Position numbers and translations under genes: made by a program. DNA of 64,000 nt, taken from contig CAZXGI010000003.1 of assembly GCA_964639965.1 (NCBI GenBank), forward strand, positions 1-64,000, in the 5' to 3' direction. Shown here in pieces: positions 27,171 through 35,622 of this stretch (position 1 is the stretch's first letter; every line of letters starts with the position of its first letter). Source of the stretch: TMED23 sp964639965 (GTDB taxonomy: Bacteria; Pseudomonadota; Alphaproteobacteria; Rhodospirillales; UBA2165). The notes beneath the pieces are model-generated. The model was given only the letters and a program-made list of their open reading frames with translations. It was not told the DNA's origin and ran no database searches.

Positions 27171-28220
27171 TCAAAAATTTGGAATAACTTTCTCTCCAAA
27201 GAGTCGCATCGAAGCTTCAGCATGTTCGATATTTAAATCATTAAAATTAATTTGCAATGATGCTATTTCAAAACCACCTGTTAATTGAATGTAATCGCTA
27301 ATTTGTTCTTTTATGTCCTTGGGAGTTCCTACAAAAGCCGCTCCTTTCTCAACTTGACTCTCAAATGTCTCCTTTGAAAGTTGTTCTATTATTTTATCGT
27401 AGCCAGGATAATCTGCTGAGTTATTTCCGGTAAGCCATGGAGAAGCAGAGTTTACTACTGATTTTAAATATCGATTTAAAGGATCTCGCGAGATTTCATA
27501 TGCTCTCTCTCTATCTTCATGGCAGAACATATGATGAGCTAGCATTACTCGACCGTTTCCCTCATGTCCGGCAGCTTTCCAGGCTTGACGATAAATTTCA
27601 ATAAGCTCGTTCATTTTCCCACCAGTGAGCGGTATGGCCATAACGTTAAAACCCATCCTACCAGCAAATTCAAAAGAAGATGGGGTGATTAAAGCAGCAA
27701 TCCAAAAGGGTGGTCGCGGTTTTTGGGTTGGGCGCGGTGTTATGGTTATATTATTGTAGCTATGAAATTCTCCGTCTGAAGAAACATTTTCGTTCTCAAG
27801 CAGTTGGCGTACTTGTTCAAGACCTTCTGAAAAACGAGCCTTGCTTTCATCAAGTGAGCGGCCAAAACCTTCAAATTCATGCGGCAAAAATGCGCGCGCA
27901 AAACCGCATTCCAATCGTCCGCCAGAAATTGCATCTAACATTCCGATTTCGCCAGCTATTTTTAAGGGATTATTAAATATAGGAAGAACTGCTCCCGTAA
28001 TAAGTTTGGCTTTTTGAGTGCGCATTGCCGCAGCAGCTAGAAATACGTGTGGATTAGGTGAATAACCACCATAGCTAACAAAATGGTGTTCAACCGTTCG
28101 AATGTGGGTATATCTATACTGATCAGCTAATGAAGTAAGGTGCAAACATTCCTTCCAATATTGATCGGCTTGTTTCTGTTCTGAAGTAATATCAGGGAAA
28201 AACTGTATGCCAAATTCCAT
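27171..28220 (-). CDS. LLM class flavin-dependent oxidoreductase (luciferase-like)
   Basis: Predicted FMN-dependent monooxygenase of the bacterial luciferase superfamily. The 349-residue product starts MEFGIQFFPDITSEQ and includes HIRTVEHHFVSYGGYSPNPH, GAVLPIFNNPLKIAGEIGMLD and GGRLECGFARAFLPHEFE, typical of group I LLM proteins. I use ATG 28220; the open frame extends to a TTG at 28229. The substrate cannot be assigned; such enzymes often act on alkanals, sulfonates or xenobiotics. The udgB gene lies 17 bp upstream on the same strand. Confidence 0.9.
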   Translation of the reverse strand: MEFGIQFFPDITSEQKQADQYWKECLHLTSLADQYRYTHIRTVEHHFVSYGGYSPNPHVFLAAAAMRTQKAKLITGAVLPIFNNPLKIAGEIGMLDAISGGRLECGFARAFLPHEFEGFGRSLDESKARFSEGLEQVRQLLENENVSSDGEFHSYNNITITPRPTQKPRPPFWIAALITPSSFEFAGRMGFNVMAIPLTGGKMNELIEIYRQAWKAAGHEGNGRVMLAHHMFCHEDRERAYEISRDPLNRYLKSVVNSASPWLTGNNSADYPGYDKIIEQLSKETFESQVEKGAAFVGTPKDIKEQISDYIQLTGGFEIASLQINFNDLNIEHAEASMRLFGEKVIPNF

Positions 28221-28237
28221 TAAGCACAACCGTTTGG

Positions 28238-28876
28238 TTATATGTAAGTTAAGATATTCCTAAATACATCATGGAACATTACTTCGGTCAATCGTCCTGT
28301 GTTCATATTGTAGCGAGAACAATGATAGCTGTTGCCTATAATCATGTTTTCTAATTGATAAAAGGTATTGTGTTTAAATTTGAATAAGGACTTGGGTTTA
28401 GCTAAAGTAGATAAAATTGCTTGATGGGCTATAACGCCAAGAGCAAGAACTACTTTTAAATTTGGCATATTTTTTAATTCATTAAAAAGAAAAGATGAGC
28501 AATTTTCTAATTCAGATCTATTTGGTTTATTTTCTGGAGGTAAACATCTAACAGCGTTCGTAATTCGACAGTTTTTTAGAACCAAACTATCTTGCCCAGA
28601 ACTGTCATAAGTACCTGAGGCAAGTCCAAATTTCAATAATGTAGTATATAATAAATATCCAGATTGATCACCTGTAAATACTCTTCCTGTCCGATTAGCT
28701 CCTTTCAATCCCGGCGCTAAACCCACAATCAACAATTTAGCGTTCAAATTACCAAAGGAATTTACTGGGCCGTTGTGCCATTCGGGCTCTTTTGATCTTA
28801 TTTGGAGTATATTTGATCGTAATCTAGAACAACGATCGCAGTCATAAGGAGGTTTTTCTATTTGTGATTCTTGCAT
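28238..28876 (-). CDS. Uracil-DNA glycosylase, family 5 (UDGb)
   Basis: Excises uracil, and in studied members other deaminated bases, from DNA. The 212-residue protein matches the iron-sulfur UDGb group: CDRCSRLRSNI supplies two cysteines, NAVRCLPPENKP a third and NSYHCSRYNMNTGRLTEVMF the fourth; motif I is VGLAPGLKGANRTGRVFTGD. Family 5 lacks the usual catalytic Asp/Asn of family 1, as here. Family 4 enzymes have GEAPG in motif I, so family 5 fits better. Same direction as the LLM gene and possibly co-transcribed. Confidence 0.92.
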   Translation of the reverse strand: MQESQIEKPPYDCDRCSRLRSNILQIRSKEPEWHNGPVNSFGNLNAKLLIVGLAPGLKGANRTGRVFTGDQSGYLLYTTLLKFGLASGTYDSSGQDSLVLKNCRITNAVRCLPPENKPNRSELENCSSFLFNELKNMPNLKVVLALGVIAHQAILSTLAKPKSLFKFKHNTFYQLENMIIGNSYHCSRYNMNTGRLTEVMFHDVFRNILTYI

Positions 28877-29056
28877 TGTAAAACTTAAATTTTAATTTAT
28901 TGGCATCAGCGTTAAAATATGCACGTATATGATTATGTTCTATTTCGAATTTTAGGATCTAAGCAATTTCTTAATTAAGCACTCCAAGTTAAGGTCTTGT
29001 TTTATGTTTTGATTCAAAAGCAATCAGATTAAATACTTACGTAATTATTCTCATGC

Positions 29057-29518
29057 ATGATANNNNNNNNNNNNNNNNNNNNNNNNNNNNNNNNNNNNNN
29101 NNNNNNNNNNNNNNNNNNNNNNNNNNNNNNNNNNNNNNNNNNNNNNNNNNNNNNNNNNNNNNCTCCTATACCATCTTCCTTGCAACCAAACTTCATCAAT
29201 GGATTAATCTCGGTAAACACACAATTAAATAGTTTAAACTTACTTAAGTTACTTTTGCGGATTGAACTGCAGATGGGAAGAGTGCGAACGGGAAAAAATG
29301 CTGCTCGTATTATTGATTTAGACCTAATAGCTTTTAACAAGGAGAAGATTGAAACCAAAACTTTAACATTACCTCATCCCAAGTTAACACAAAGAGCATT
29401 TGTTGTTATACCCTTAATTGAAATAGCTCCTAAATGGAGACATCCTGTCACTGGAACAAAAATTATTGAATTTAGGAAAATGGTATCCGATCAAAGAATA
29501 AGAAAACTTTCTGAGTGA
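29057..29518 (+). CDS. folK: 2-amino-4-hydroxy-6-hydroxymethyldihydropteridine diphosphokinase, with N-terminal part in an assembly gap
   Basis: Transfers pyrophosphate from ATP to hydroxymethyldihydropterin in folate synthesis. Only Met-Ile remain before the 100-N gap; after it come PIPSSLQPNFINGLISVNTQ, IELQMGRVRTGKNAARIIDL and DLDLIAFN, with LPHPKLTQRAFVVIPLIEIAP, all standard HPPK motifs. The missing part should encode about 30-45 residues including the ALGSNL-type start, so the gap length is not reliable. The N run is 29063-29162. rpoZ follows, as in many alphaproteobacteria. Confidence 0.9.
   Translation: MIXXXXXXXXXXXXXXXXXXXXXXXXXXXXXXXXXXPIPSSLQPNFINGLISVNTQLNSLNLLKLLLRIELQMGRVRTGKNAARIIDLDLIAFNKEKIETKTLTLPHPKLTQRAFVVIPLIEIAPKWRHPVTGTKIIEFRKMVSDQRIRKLSE
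29063..29162. other. Assembly gap of exactly 100 N inside folK
   Basis: A fixed-size scaffold gap. No sequence is shared between its two edges, unlike the gap at 2070-2169, so this one probably hides real sequence, the N-terminal half-domain of folK. Confidence 0.95.
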
Positions 29519-29610
29519 ATGACTTGTTTTTTCTGTAAACCATATTATACAAGTCACCTTGGGTGTCTTTGAGTTTGTGTAATTTCAAATAATAGAAGGA
29601 AAAGGTTGTT

Positions 29611-29994
29611 ATGGCTCGAGTTACTGTTGAAGATTGTATAGACAAAATTGACAATCGATTTGAACTTGTAATGATTGCAGCACAACGTGCTCGAACACTA
29701 TCTTCTGGAGCCGAACTAACTGTGGAAAGAGATAACGATAAGAACTGCGTTATTGCCTTACGTGAGATTGCAGAGGAAACAATTGATACAAAAGAACTCG
29801 AAGAAAATTTGGTTTTAGGTCTACAGAGATATGTAGAGCCAGATGATCCTGATGAGGACGAAATGGATAGTCTCTCATCAACAGATGAGTTTGGAGAAGG
29901 ACCTGTAGTGAATGTTGCTGCAACTGGAAATGTTCCCGATGCACCTAAAAAACAAAGGTTTGATGATAATATCACTGAAGAGGATGAGTATTAG
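29611..29994 (+). CDS. rpoZ: DNA-directed RNA polymerase omega subunit
   Basis: Small subunit that helps assemble RNA polymerase through the beta' chain. The 127-residue protein begins MARVTVEDCIDKIDNRFELV and has MIAAQRARTLSSGAE and NCVIALREIAEETID, conserved in alphaproteobacterial omega. The tail after residue 75 is acidic and low-complexity. AGAAGGAAAAGG precedes the ATG. In most alphaproteobacteria relA/spoT follows rpoZ; here an unrelated accessory region follows. Confidence 0.96.
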   Translation: MARVTVEDCIDKIDNRFELVMIAAQRARTLSSGAELTVERDNDKNCVIALREIAEETIDTKELEENLVLGLQRYVEPDDPDEDEMDSLSSTDEFGEGPVVNVAATGNVPDAPKKQRFDDNITEEDEY

Positions 29995-30160
29995 AGCAAA
30001 AGATAACGATAAGAGAAATATACACAATATATTAATTATCTATAGTACTTCATCTCAAACATATTTAAGCATTGCATTTGGAATTAAATTTGTAAGGTCA
30101 ATCAACTGTAGAGTTTCACTTTCGTGATTAAGATATATAGCTCGTATTTTAATTATTAAT

Positions 30161-30823
30161 TTAATTTTTATTGAGCTGATTATTCCACCAGCATTCCAGC
30201 ATATAAGCGTCAAACTCTTTAGGATTAATCTTTGTGGATTTAGAAAATGAAGTCATTAATGACCCTTGTTCAATATCGATTTCGAGGGCATCGGTAAATC
30301 GATTCCAAAAATTAAAAAAACCGGATACAAATGATAATTCAACAATTTGACTTTCGTTATAGTATTTTTTTAAATTATTTATCGCCTCATGATGCTGAGG
30401 CGGGTTTTTAGGAGAACCTTGATACAGTTTTTCTGTCATTACTTCAGCCCATCTCATCGCTGCTTTTTCTTCATTTGTAAATATTTTTGAGTTCATATAA
30501 TCGCCTGAAACTGCTTCTATTAGATCTTCGCTAAAATTCAACGCTCGACCGAGCGTTTCATTGTGCCCAGTTCAATAATCGCAACCATTTAAGGTCGAAG
30601 TTTTCAAAATGACCAAACATTTTGTCTTAACTGGAAGATTTTCAGTAATTTCCTCTCTTAAACTTGAAACAATAAACCCAAATAAAATTTGCATTAACTT
30701 AGGTGAGTGGGAGCCAACGCGAACCGCATTTGCAACCCGACCAAAAAGAATTTTTGAATGTCTAAAAATAAGATTTTGCAACGTTGTAGCCTTTTCGTTG
30801 GTAGGAATAGAAATTAAAGCCAC
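30161..30823 (-). CDS. AhpD-like / carboxymuconolactone decarboxylase family selenoprotein (CxxU), in-frame TGA read as Sec
   Basis: Small helical AhpD-type thiol oxidoreductase of about 220 residues. It begins at a GTG (30823) with AGGAGG at 30833-30838, and reads VILKTSTLNGCDY, then TGA at 30574-30572, then TGHNETLGRALNFSEDLIEA in the same frame to the stop at 30161. The family motif here is CxxC with a nearby His; the TGA takes the place of the second Cys (codon 84), giving C-D-Y-U and a His three residues on. A perfect 7-bp hairpin with a GGUC loop starts its loop 21 nt after the TGA. Read as a stop, the two halves would be a truncated 83-residue protein and an orphan 126-residue frame. 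Divergent from a paralogue with the same arrangement. Physiological substrate unknown; peroxide or disulfide reduction is inferred. Confidence 0.92.
30540..30557 (-). promoter_or_regulatory. Bacterial SECIS-like hairpin of the minus-strand selenoprotein gene
   Basis: On the minus strand AACGCTC-GGTC-GAGCGTT forms a perfect 7-bp stem closed by a GGUC tetraloop. The loop starts 21 nt after the in-frame TGA. SelB in bacteria recognises a short hairpin within the coding region just after UGA with conserved GG/GU-type apical loop; the E. coli fdhF element also carries GGUC in its loop at a similar distance. The same loop and spacing recur in the neighbouring gene. Confidence 0.88.
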
Positions 30824-30997
30824 TATATAAATCCTCCTATCGTTAAGTTAATTTTTGTATTTGATGCTTGTTTACACTGCAGAATGGGGTATTACAAATG
30901 TTGAGCCGTTCGAAAGTCAAATTCATTGGCTTTTTTAGAAATAAAACCAATGAATTAGCGGATAAACCATTTAAAAAGCATCAGAGAGGGGACAATA
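30824..30997. promoter_or_regulatory. Divergent promoter region of the selenoprotein pair
   Basis: 174 bases separate the two start codons. It should hold both promoters and any shared operator. It includes the ribosome-binding sites at its edges (CCTCCT at 30833-30838 for the left gene; GAGGGG at 30986-30991 for the right gene). No clear palindromic operator was found by eye. Confidence 0.45.
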
Positions 30998-31657
30998 ATG
31001 TCACGTATTAAAATGGTAGATTTGGACATAGATGATCAAGAAATTCAGAATATGTTTGGTGCAGTAACCGCAATGCTCGGAAGAGTTCCAAATTCATATC
31101 GAACTTTAGCCCGCTCACCATTAGTAGCGAAAATGTTAGTACCTTTTAATGCAACAGTTCAGCGTGAGGGTGCAGGCAGTATACTTACTTCCAAATTGAA
31201 GGAAATGGTGGTTATAAAAACAAGTCATTTGAACCAGTGTAGTTATTGATTTGCCCACAATACGTCGCTTGGTCAAGCGGCTGGAATTACAGAAGAACAA
31301 GTTATTGAAATCGGCTCTGACGAATATCTAACTTCTAATTTGTTTACAGAAAGGGAAAAAGTGGCACTGTTATGGGCCACTCACGTAACATTAAATACCG
31401 CCAAAGAAGATAACGGCGTATATGAAAGGGTTAAAAAAGAATTTGATGAGCAAGAACTTGTAGAGCTAACCTTAATTTGTAGTTTTTTTAATTTTTTCAA
31501 TAGAATAATGGATTCACTTAAAGTGCCAATTGAAGATCAAGAGGAGGTTGACAAGATAAAAAGTTCGGTCCACCTTGACCCCCAGAAAGTAAAAAATTAC
31601 CTGGTTACGACTATAAAGAATTGGCCAAAAAATTTTCCAGAACCTAATCCCGATTAA
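30998..31657 (+). CDS. AhpD-like / carboxymuconolactone decarboxylase family selenoprotein (CxxU), in-frame TGA read as Sec
   Basis: About 219 residues in one frame if the TGA at 31247-31249 is read through. Before it: MLGRVPNSYRTLARSPLVAK and VVIKTSHLNQCSY; after it: FAHNTSLGQAAGITEEQVIE, then LFTEREKVALLWATHVT and a C-terminal helical region ending PEPNPD. The motif becomes C-S-Y-U with a His three residues later, exactly where the family has CxxC. The TGA is codon 84, the same number as in the divergent paralogue. ATG 30998 has GAGGGG six bases upstream. A GGUC-loop hairpin begins 21 nt past the TGA. The organism uses TGA as a normal stop elsewhere (for example pdhC and lpd), so this is not a changed genetic code. 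Confidence 0.93.
31264..31281 (+). promoter_or_regulatory. Bacterial SECIS-like hairpin of the plus-strand selenoprotein gene
   Basis: GTCGCTT (31264-31270), loop GGTC (31271-31274), AAGCGGC (31275-31281): seven pairs, one of them G-U. The loop starts 21 nt after the TGA. Compared with the neighbouring gene, stem pairs 1, 6 and 7 from the loop differ (U-A/C-G, U-G/A-U, G-C/A-U) yet pairing is kept, while loop and distance are identical. Confidence 0.9.
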
Positions 31658-31838
31658 GCTTTTGGAACAAAAACTCTCCTAATAAATTTTATCTTGTTAA
31701 ACTTTTAATTCATACAATTTAACGGTTTTGCGGTATTCAAAGTCTATATTTTTTCCTTTTGGCATCAAACCTGCATTTAAAATTTGGTAAAAAAATTTAT
31801 TTGAAAATACATTTGTTTAATTTGTGCGAGGAACTAAA

Positions 31839-31922
31839 ATGAAACTGCTAAAAACGTCGGCTGAGTTTACCGCAATACTGAGTTTATTTTGTTTTGCCTA
31901 TTTAATGTTTATCATTAGTTGA
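31839..31922 (+). CDS. Possible 27-residue single-helix membrane peptide
   Basis: ATG 31839 has GAGGA (31828-31832) six bases upstream. The frame encodes MKLLKTSAEFTAIL followed by a hydrophobic stretch SLFCFAYLMFIIS and stops at 31922, overlapping the end of the convergent MFS gene by eight bases. The good ribosome site and the basic-then-hydrophobic pattern are suggestive of a small membrane protein, but nothing else supports it. Confidence 0.35.
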   Translation: MKLLKTSAEFTAILSLFCFAYLMFIIS

Positions 31923-33099
31923 TGTGTGGTTTAAATAGGAAATAAATTCCTGCTGGAACTATTCCTCCAAAAATCATTGCGATTGCCATTGGAAATGGTG
32001 TTCCATCGGCAAAATAGCCAACCAAAATCGCCATCATTGCTCCAGTCATCTGCCGACAAAACCCTAGAGCAGATGACGCTGCCCCTGCGTTTTGGGGGAA
32101 CGGACTAATGGAGCCGGCCATGGTCTGTGCTGAGATCATTGCTTCGCCAACACGCTGTATTGTATATGGTAAAATAACCGCTGCTACGGTAAATATTCCA
32201 CTTAAGGTTAAAATTAGAAAAGCTGTACTAGCAGAGGCCGTAATTAGAATTCCAATTTTAATTACCCTATTGATGCCAAGCTTTATGGATAAACGTCCGC
32301 TTATATAAGATCCAATTAAACTTCCCAACATGACAATAGCAAATTGTCCGGCAAAGACTGTTGGCGATTGTTTATACTGTGTAATTAATAGATCAGCGAC
32401 ATTTGCGAGAAAACCGTATAGAGAGCTTACCGAGATAGACCCGATCAGCATGTATATTAAGAAAGTCCTATTTGTTCCAATTGTTTTAAAATTGCCTAAC
32501 ATTTGAATAGGATTCAAAGCGTTAAGATTTTTCTGAATTAGTGTCTCTTTAAAATATAAAACTGTGAGAACGACTATAACACCGGCAAAAATTGCCATAC
32601 AGATGAAAACTGAAGACCAATCGAAGTAGCGAACCAGAATACTACCTATAAATGGATTCACTATGGGCATAAAAGTTGATACCATCCAAATATGGGACAA
32701 CAGCTTCGCCGCTTCTTCGCGCGTATGCAGATCTCTAACGATCGCGACAGCAATTATTCTTCCAGAAGCAGCGCCTACTCCTTGAATGAATCGAACTGAT
32801 GAAAGAATTTCAATGTTTGAAGAGTAGGGAGCTACAATAGCTGCAACTATATATAATAATAGGCCAAAAATGACAACGGGCTTTCGGCCAAATCGATCTG
32901 AAATTGGGCCAAACATAATTTGTCCAATTGCGGTGCCAATAGTAAAAATACCAATACTCATCCCGACAATCCCGGGTTCAACCGCCATTGATAAAGCTAT
33001 AGCAGGCATCGCGGGTAAAAATATATCGATAGCAACCGGGTTTAAGGAGGAAAATCCTGCAACTAAAGTTACAAATATATAAAATCGAATGTTGTTCAT
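31915..33099 (-). CDS. MFS transporter, Bcr/CflA drug-resistance efflux family (third of three)
   Basis: A 394-residue major facilitator with about 12 hydrophobic helices. Family signatures: SLNPVAIDIFLPAMPAIA near the start (the D of helix 1 is typical of Bcr/CflA), the loop 2-3 motif GPISDRFGRKPVVIFG, and RFIQGVGAASGRIIAVAIVR in helix 4. Likely a proton antiporter exporting small hydrophobic compounds; substrate unknown. Its ATG overlaps the stop of the upstream paralogue by one base (TAATG), implying one operon with the next two genes. Confidence 0.93.
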   Translation of the reverse strand: MNNIRFYIFVTLVAGFSSLNPVAIDIFLPAMPAIALSMAVEPGIVGMSIGIFTIGTAIGQIMFGPISDRFGRKPVVIFGLLLYIVAAIVAPYSSNIEILSSVRFIQGVGAASGRIIAVAIVRDLHTREEAAKLLSHIWMVSTFMPIVNPFIGSILVRYFDWSSVFICMAIFAGVIVVLTVLYFKETLIQKNLNALNPIQMLGNFKTIGTNRTFLIYMLIGSISVSSLYGFLANVADLLITQYKQSPTVFAGQFAIVMLGSLIGSYISGRLSIKLGINRVIKIGILITASASTAFLILTLSGIFTVAAVILPYTIQRVGEAMISAQTMAGSISPFPQNAGAASSALGFCRQMTGAMMAILVGYFADGTPFPMAIAMIFGGIVPAGIYFLFKPHIN

Positions 33100-34289
33100 T
33101 AACGGTTAGCGAGTTTTAGTGAAAGTATGCACGTGCAAAAAGCCAATATACCACTACCTGCGATCGCTGTGCTCATAGGAATAGCCAAACTACCCGAGAA
33201 AATTGATAAAATTGCTGAAACTAACGTTGCCATTGAATTTTGTATAAAACCCTGAAGGGTTGATGCGGTGCCTGCATTCATAGGAAAAGGATCTAAACAG
33301 GCAGAAACGGTCTGAGGCCATAAAATTGCAAACCCCATAGCGAAAACGATCATCGGAACAGTAACGGCTGCCGCATGATTTACGTTGTTTATAGACAGTA
33401 CGAACATAGTTACTCCCGCACAAGCAACTATCAAGGAGCTAAACTTCATCAAACGATTTCTGTCAACGTGATCGATTAATTTTCCTGCAATCAAAGTCGC
33501 AGCCGCTTGACTTGTTATAACTGCAGAGAATGTTAAACCAAAAATAAAAGGTGACAGTCCAAACCCCTTAATAAGTACCCCGGACGATGAGTTAAGATAG
33601 GCGACTATACCCCCAAGTGCAAAGCCACCACAGATAACGTTCAAGTAAAATTGACGGTTTGAAATAACCAATGAAAAGTTGTTAATTAAATCATTAATAT
33701 TCAGTGCTTTATAGTCCTTTGCTGGTATCGTTTCTTTGAAAAAGAAAAGAAAAATTAAGAATGTCCCAACAGCATAAAATGACATGAACCAAAAGATAGT
33801 TTGCCACGAATATTTTTCTGAAAGGTAACCCCCAAAAGGAGCGGACCCTATTGATGAAAAAATACTAACAAACATAATAAGTGTGATTAGTTTTGTTAAT
33901 CTTTCTTCGTTATATAGATCACGGGCAACAGCATTAGCCAATATTCTACCAGACGCCATTATTAAGCCTTGGATAAACCGCCAGACGATAAGAGTTTCAA
34001 TATTACTAGCGAAACCTGATCCGATGGCAGAAATAAAATAAATTAGCATAGCAGATAATATAATTGGTTTCCTTCCAAACCGATCGGAAAGAGGACCATA
34101 GACTAATTGACCTAGAGCATTTCCTGCAAAAATAGCTGTCAAAGAGAGTTCTACAGACACCGTGCTAATATGAAAACTCTCGGCGATTATAGGGATAGCC
34201 GGCAAAAACAAGTCTATTGCCACCGGCCCGGTCATCGTTAAGAACCCGAGAGCTACAGCGTAGAAAAAGTATATTTTAGGTGTCGGCAT
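33099..34289 (-). CDS. MFS transporter, Bcr/CflA family (second of three)
   Basis: A 396-residue paralogue of its two neighbours: MTGPVAIDLFLPAIPIIAES, GPLSDRFGRKPIILSAMLIY, RFIQGLIMASGRILANAVAR and 12 predicted helices. It ends one base inside the next gene's ATG and begins nine bases after the first pump gene, so the three are very probably co-transcribed and co-translated. The paralogues are clearly diverged, so the triplication is old or they were gathered. Confidence 0.93.
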   Translation of the reverse strand: MPTPKIYFFYAVALGFLTMTGPVAIDLFLPAIPIIAESFHISTVSVELSLTAIFAGNALGQLVYGPLSDRFGRKPIILSAMLIYFISAIGSGFASNIETLIVWRFIQGLIMASGRILANAVARDLYNEERLTKLITLIMFVSIFSSIGSAPFGGYLSEKYSWQTIFWFMSFYAVGTFLIFLFFFKETIPAKDYKALNINDLINNFSLVISNRQFYLNVICGGFALGGIVAYLNSSSGVLIKGFGLSPFIFGLTFSAVITSQAAATLIAGKLIDHVDRNRLMKFSSLIVACAGVTMFVLSINNVNHAAAVTVPMIVFAMGFAILWPQTVSACLDPFPMNAGTASTLQGFIQNSMATLVSAILSIFSGSLAIPMSTAIAGSGILAFCTCILSLKLANR

Positions 34290-34298
34290 AAGCTAAAT

Positions 34299-35501
34299 TC
34301 ATTCTTGCAAAACAACTTTGGAAATTTTAGTAACAAACGCTATAAATGCGAAGAGGGAACCAACCACTAAAACTAAGGCAACAGGCATCGCATTGCTACC
34401 ATCGGCTACAAAACTGAGAGTAACGGCCACAATTGCACCTGTACCTTGCTGGATAAAACCAAGAAGTGATGTGGCACGTCCCGCCATATGTTGAAAATTA
34501 GACAAAGCTCCTGCGGTCATGCCTGGGATAGTTAGTGCAAATCCGACTAAATATACTGTTGAAGGAAGAAGAATTGAAATAACAGTTATTTGATTTGAAA
34601 TTACTATACCAAACAAGCTTATTCCACCGACTAAACTAATTGATATACCTATAAGGAGGAGTTTCCTTATCCCAAATTTTTCAATTAATTTTCCTGTAAA
34701 CGTTGCTGCTATTAAGTGGCCCGTCATAATTGCCCCAAATTGATACCCAAAATTTTCTGCTGTTTGATTGAGCATTCCAACCATCACGGGCGCAATTCCA
34801 GTTAATATTGCAAATAAACCAATATAGGCTCCTACACCAATTAAAAGGAAGGTTATAAAATTACGTTCCGAAATAATTTCAATAAAGTTAGACTTAAGTT
34901 TGTTTAAATTTAAGGCTTGAACATCTTTCCTAAGCAAGCTTTCTTCGAGAAAAAATACTATAATAAGAAGTACAATCCCCGATATACTGGCCATCATGAT
35001 GAATATTGATTCCCAGCCAAACCATGTTGTTAGATGGCCGCTGATTATCGGCGCAATAACTGGAACGGCAGCTAATATAACAAAAAGATTAGCAAATATC
35101 TTAGCTCCTTTTCTAACACTATAGAGATCCCGGACGACCGCACGCATAAGTATCATCGTTGCAGCCATTGCGAACCCCTGGACAAATCGTAGAACATAAA
35201 ATGGTCCCAGACTTTCAACTAAAATCGATAAGATAGACGTTAAAAAATAAGTTATTAAACTGCCAATGATGATCGGTTTTCGTCCAAATCGGTCAGACAA
35301 TGGTCCGTGAATAATTTGGCCGATGCCGCTACCAATGGACAATATTCCCCATGACATCATTATTTGGCCAATAGTGGTATTTAGGTCGACTGCTGCATCA
35401 TTGACAGCCGGCAAAAAAGCATCCAATGCCAGTGGGCTTAATAAAGCTAACCCACCGAGTACTATTAGAATCCGTGTCAAAGAAGGTTCAGTTGGAGCCA
35501 T
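34299..35501 (-). CDS. MFS transporter, Bcr/CflA family (first of three)
   Basis: A 400-residue 12-helix transporter: LLSPLALDAFLPAVNDAA, GPLSDRFGRKPIIIGSLITY, and RFVQGFAMAATMILMRAVVR. It heads the three-pump operon; upstream (35502-35622) is a 120-bp AT-rich gap before the convergent-side MetE-like gene on the same strand. Substrate unknown. Confidence 0.93.
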   Translation of the reverse strand: MAPTEPSLTRILIVLGGLALLSPLALDAFLPAVNDAAVDLNTTIGQIMMSWGILSIGSGIGQIIHGPLSDRFGRKPIIIGSLITYFLTSILSILVESLGPFYVLRFVQGFAMAATMILMRAVVRDLYSVRKGAKIFANLFVILAAVPVIAPIISGHLTTWFGWESIFIMMASISGIVLLIIVFFLEESLLRKDVQALNLNKLKSNFIEIISERNFITFLLIGVGAYIGLFAILTGIAPVMVGMLNQTAENFGYQFGAIMTGHLIAATFTGKLIEKFGIRKLLLIGISISLVGGISLFGIVISNQITVISILLPSTVYLVGFALTIPGMTAGALSNFQHMAGRATSLLGFIQQGTGAIVAVTLSFVADGSNAMPVALVLVVGSLFAFIAFVTKISKVVLQE

Positions 35502-35622
35502 CCACTGTGTTTACTTTTTCTAACTAAGACTAGCAAACAAACTCTGAAAATTTTTATTTTATATTACATAGATTTATAGGTCATATACGTCAAATACATA
35601 AATTTTGGAAGGTTTTTAAAAT

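Noticed and set aside
30161..31657. Two AhpD-like pseudogenes, each broken by one stop codon
   Set aside because: Both stops are TGA at the same redox-Cys position, followed by intact family sequence and equal hairpins at equal distance. Recoding to selenocysteine explains this far better.
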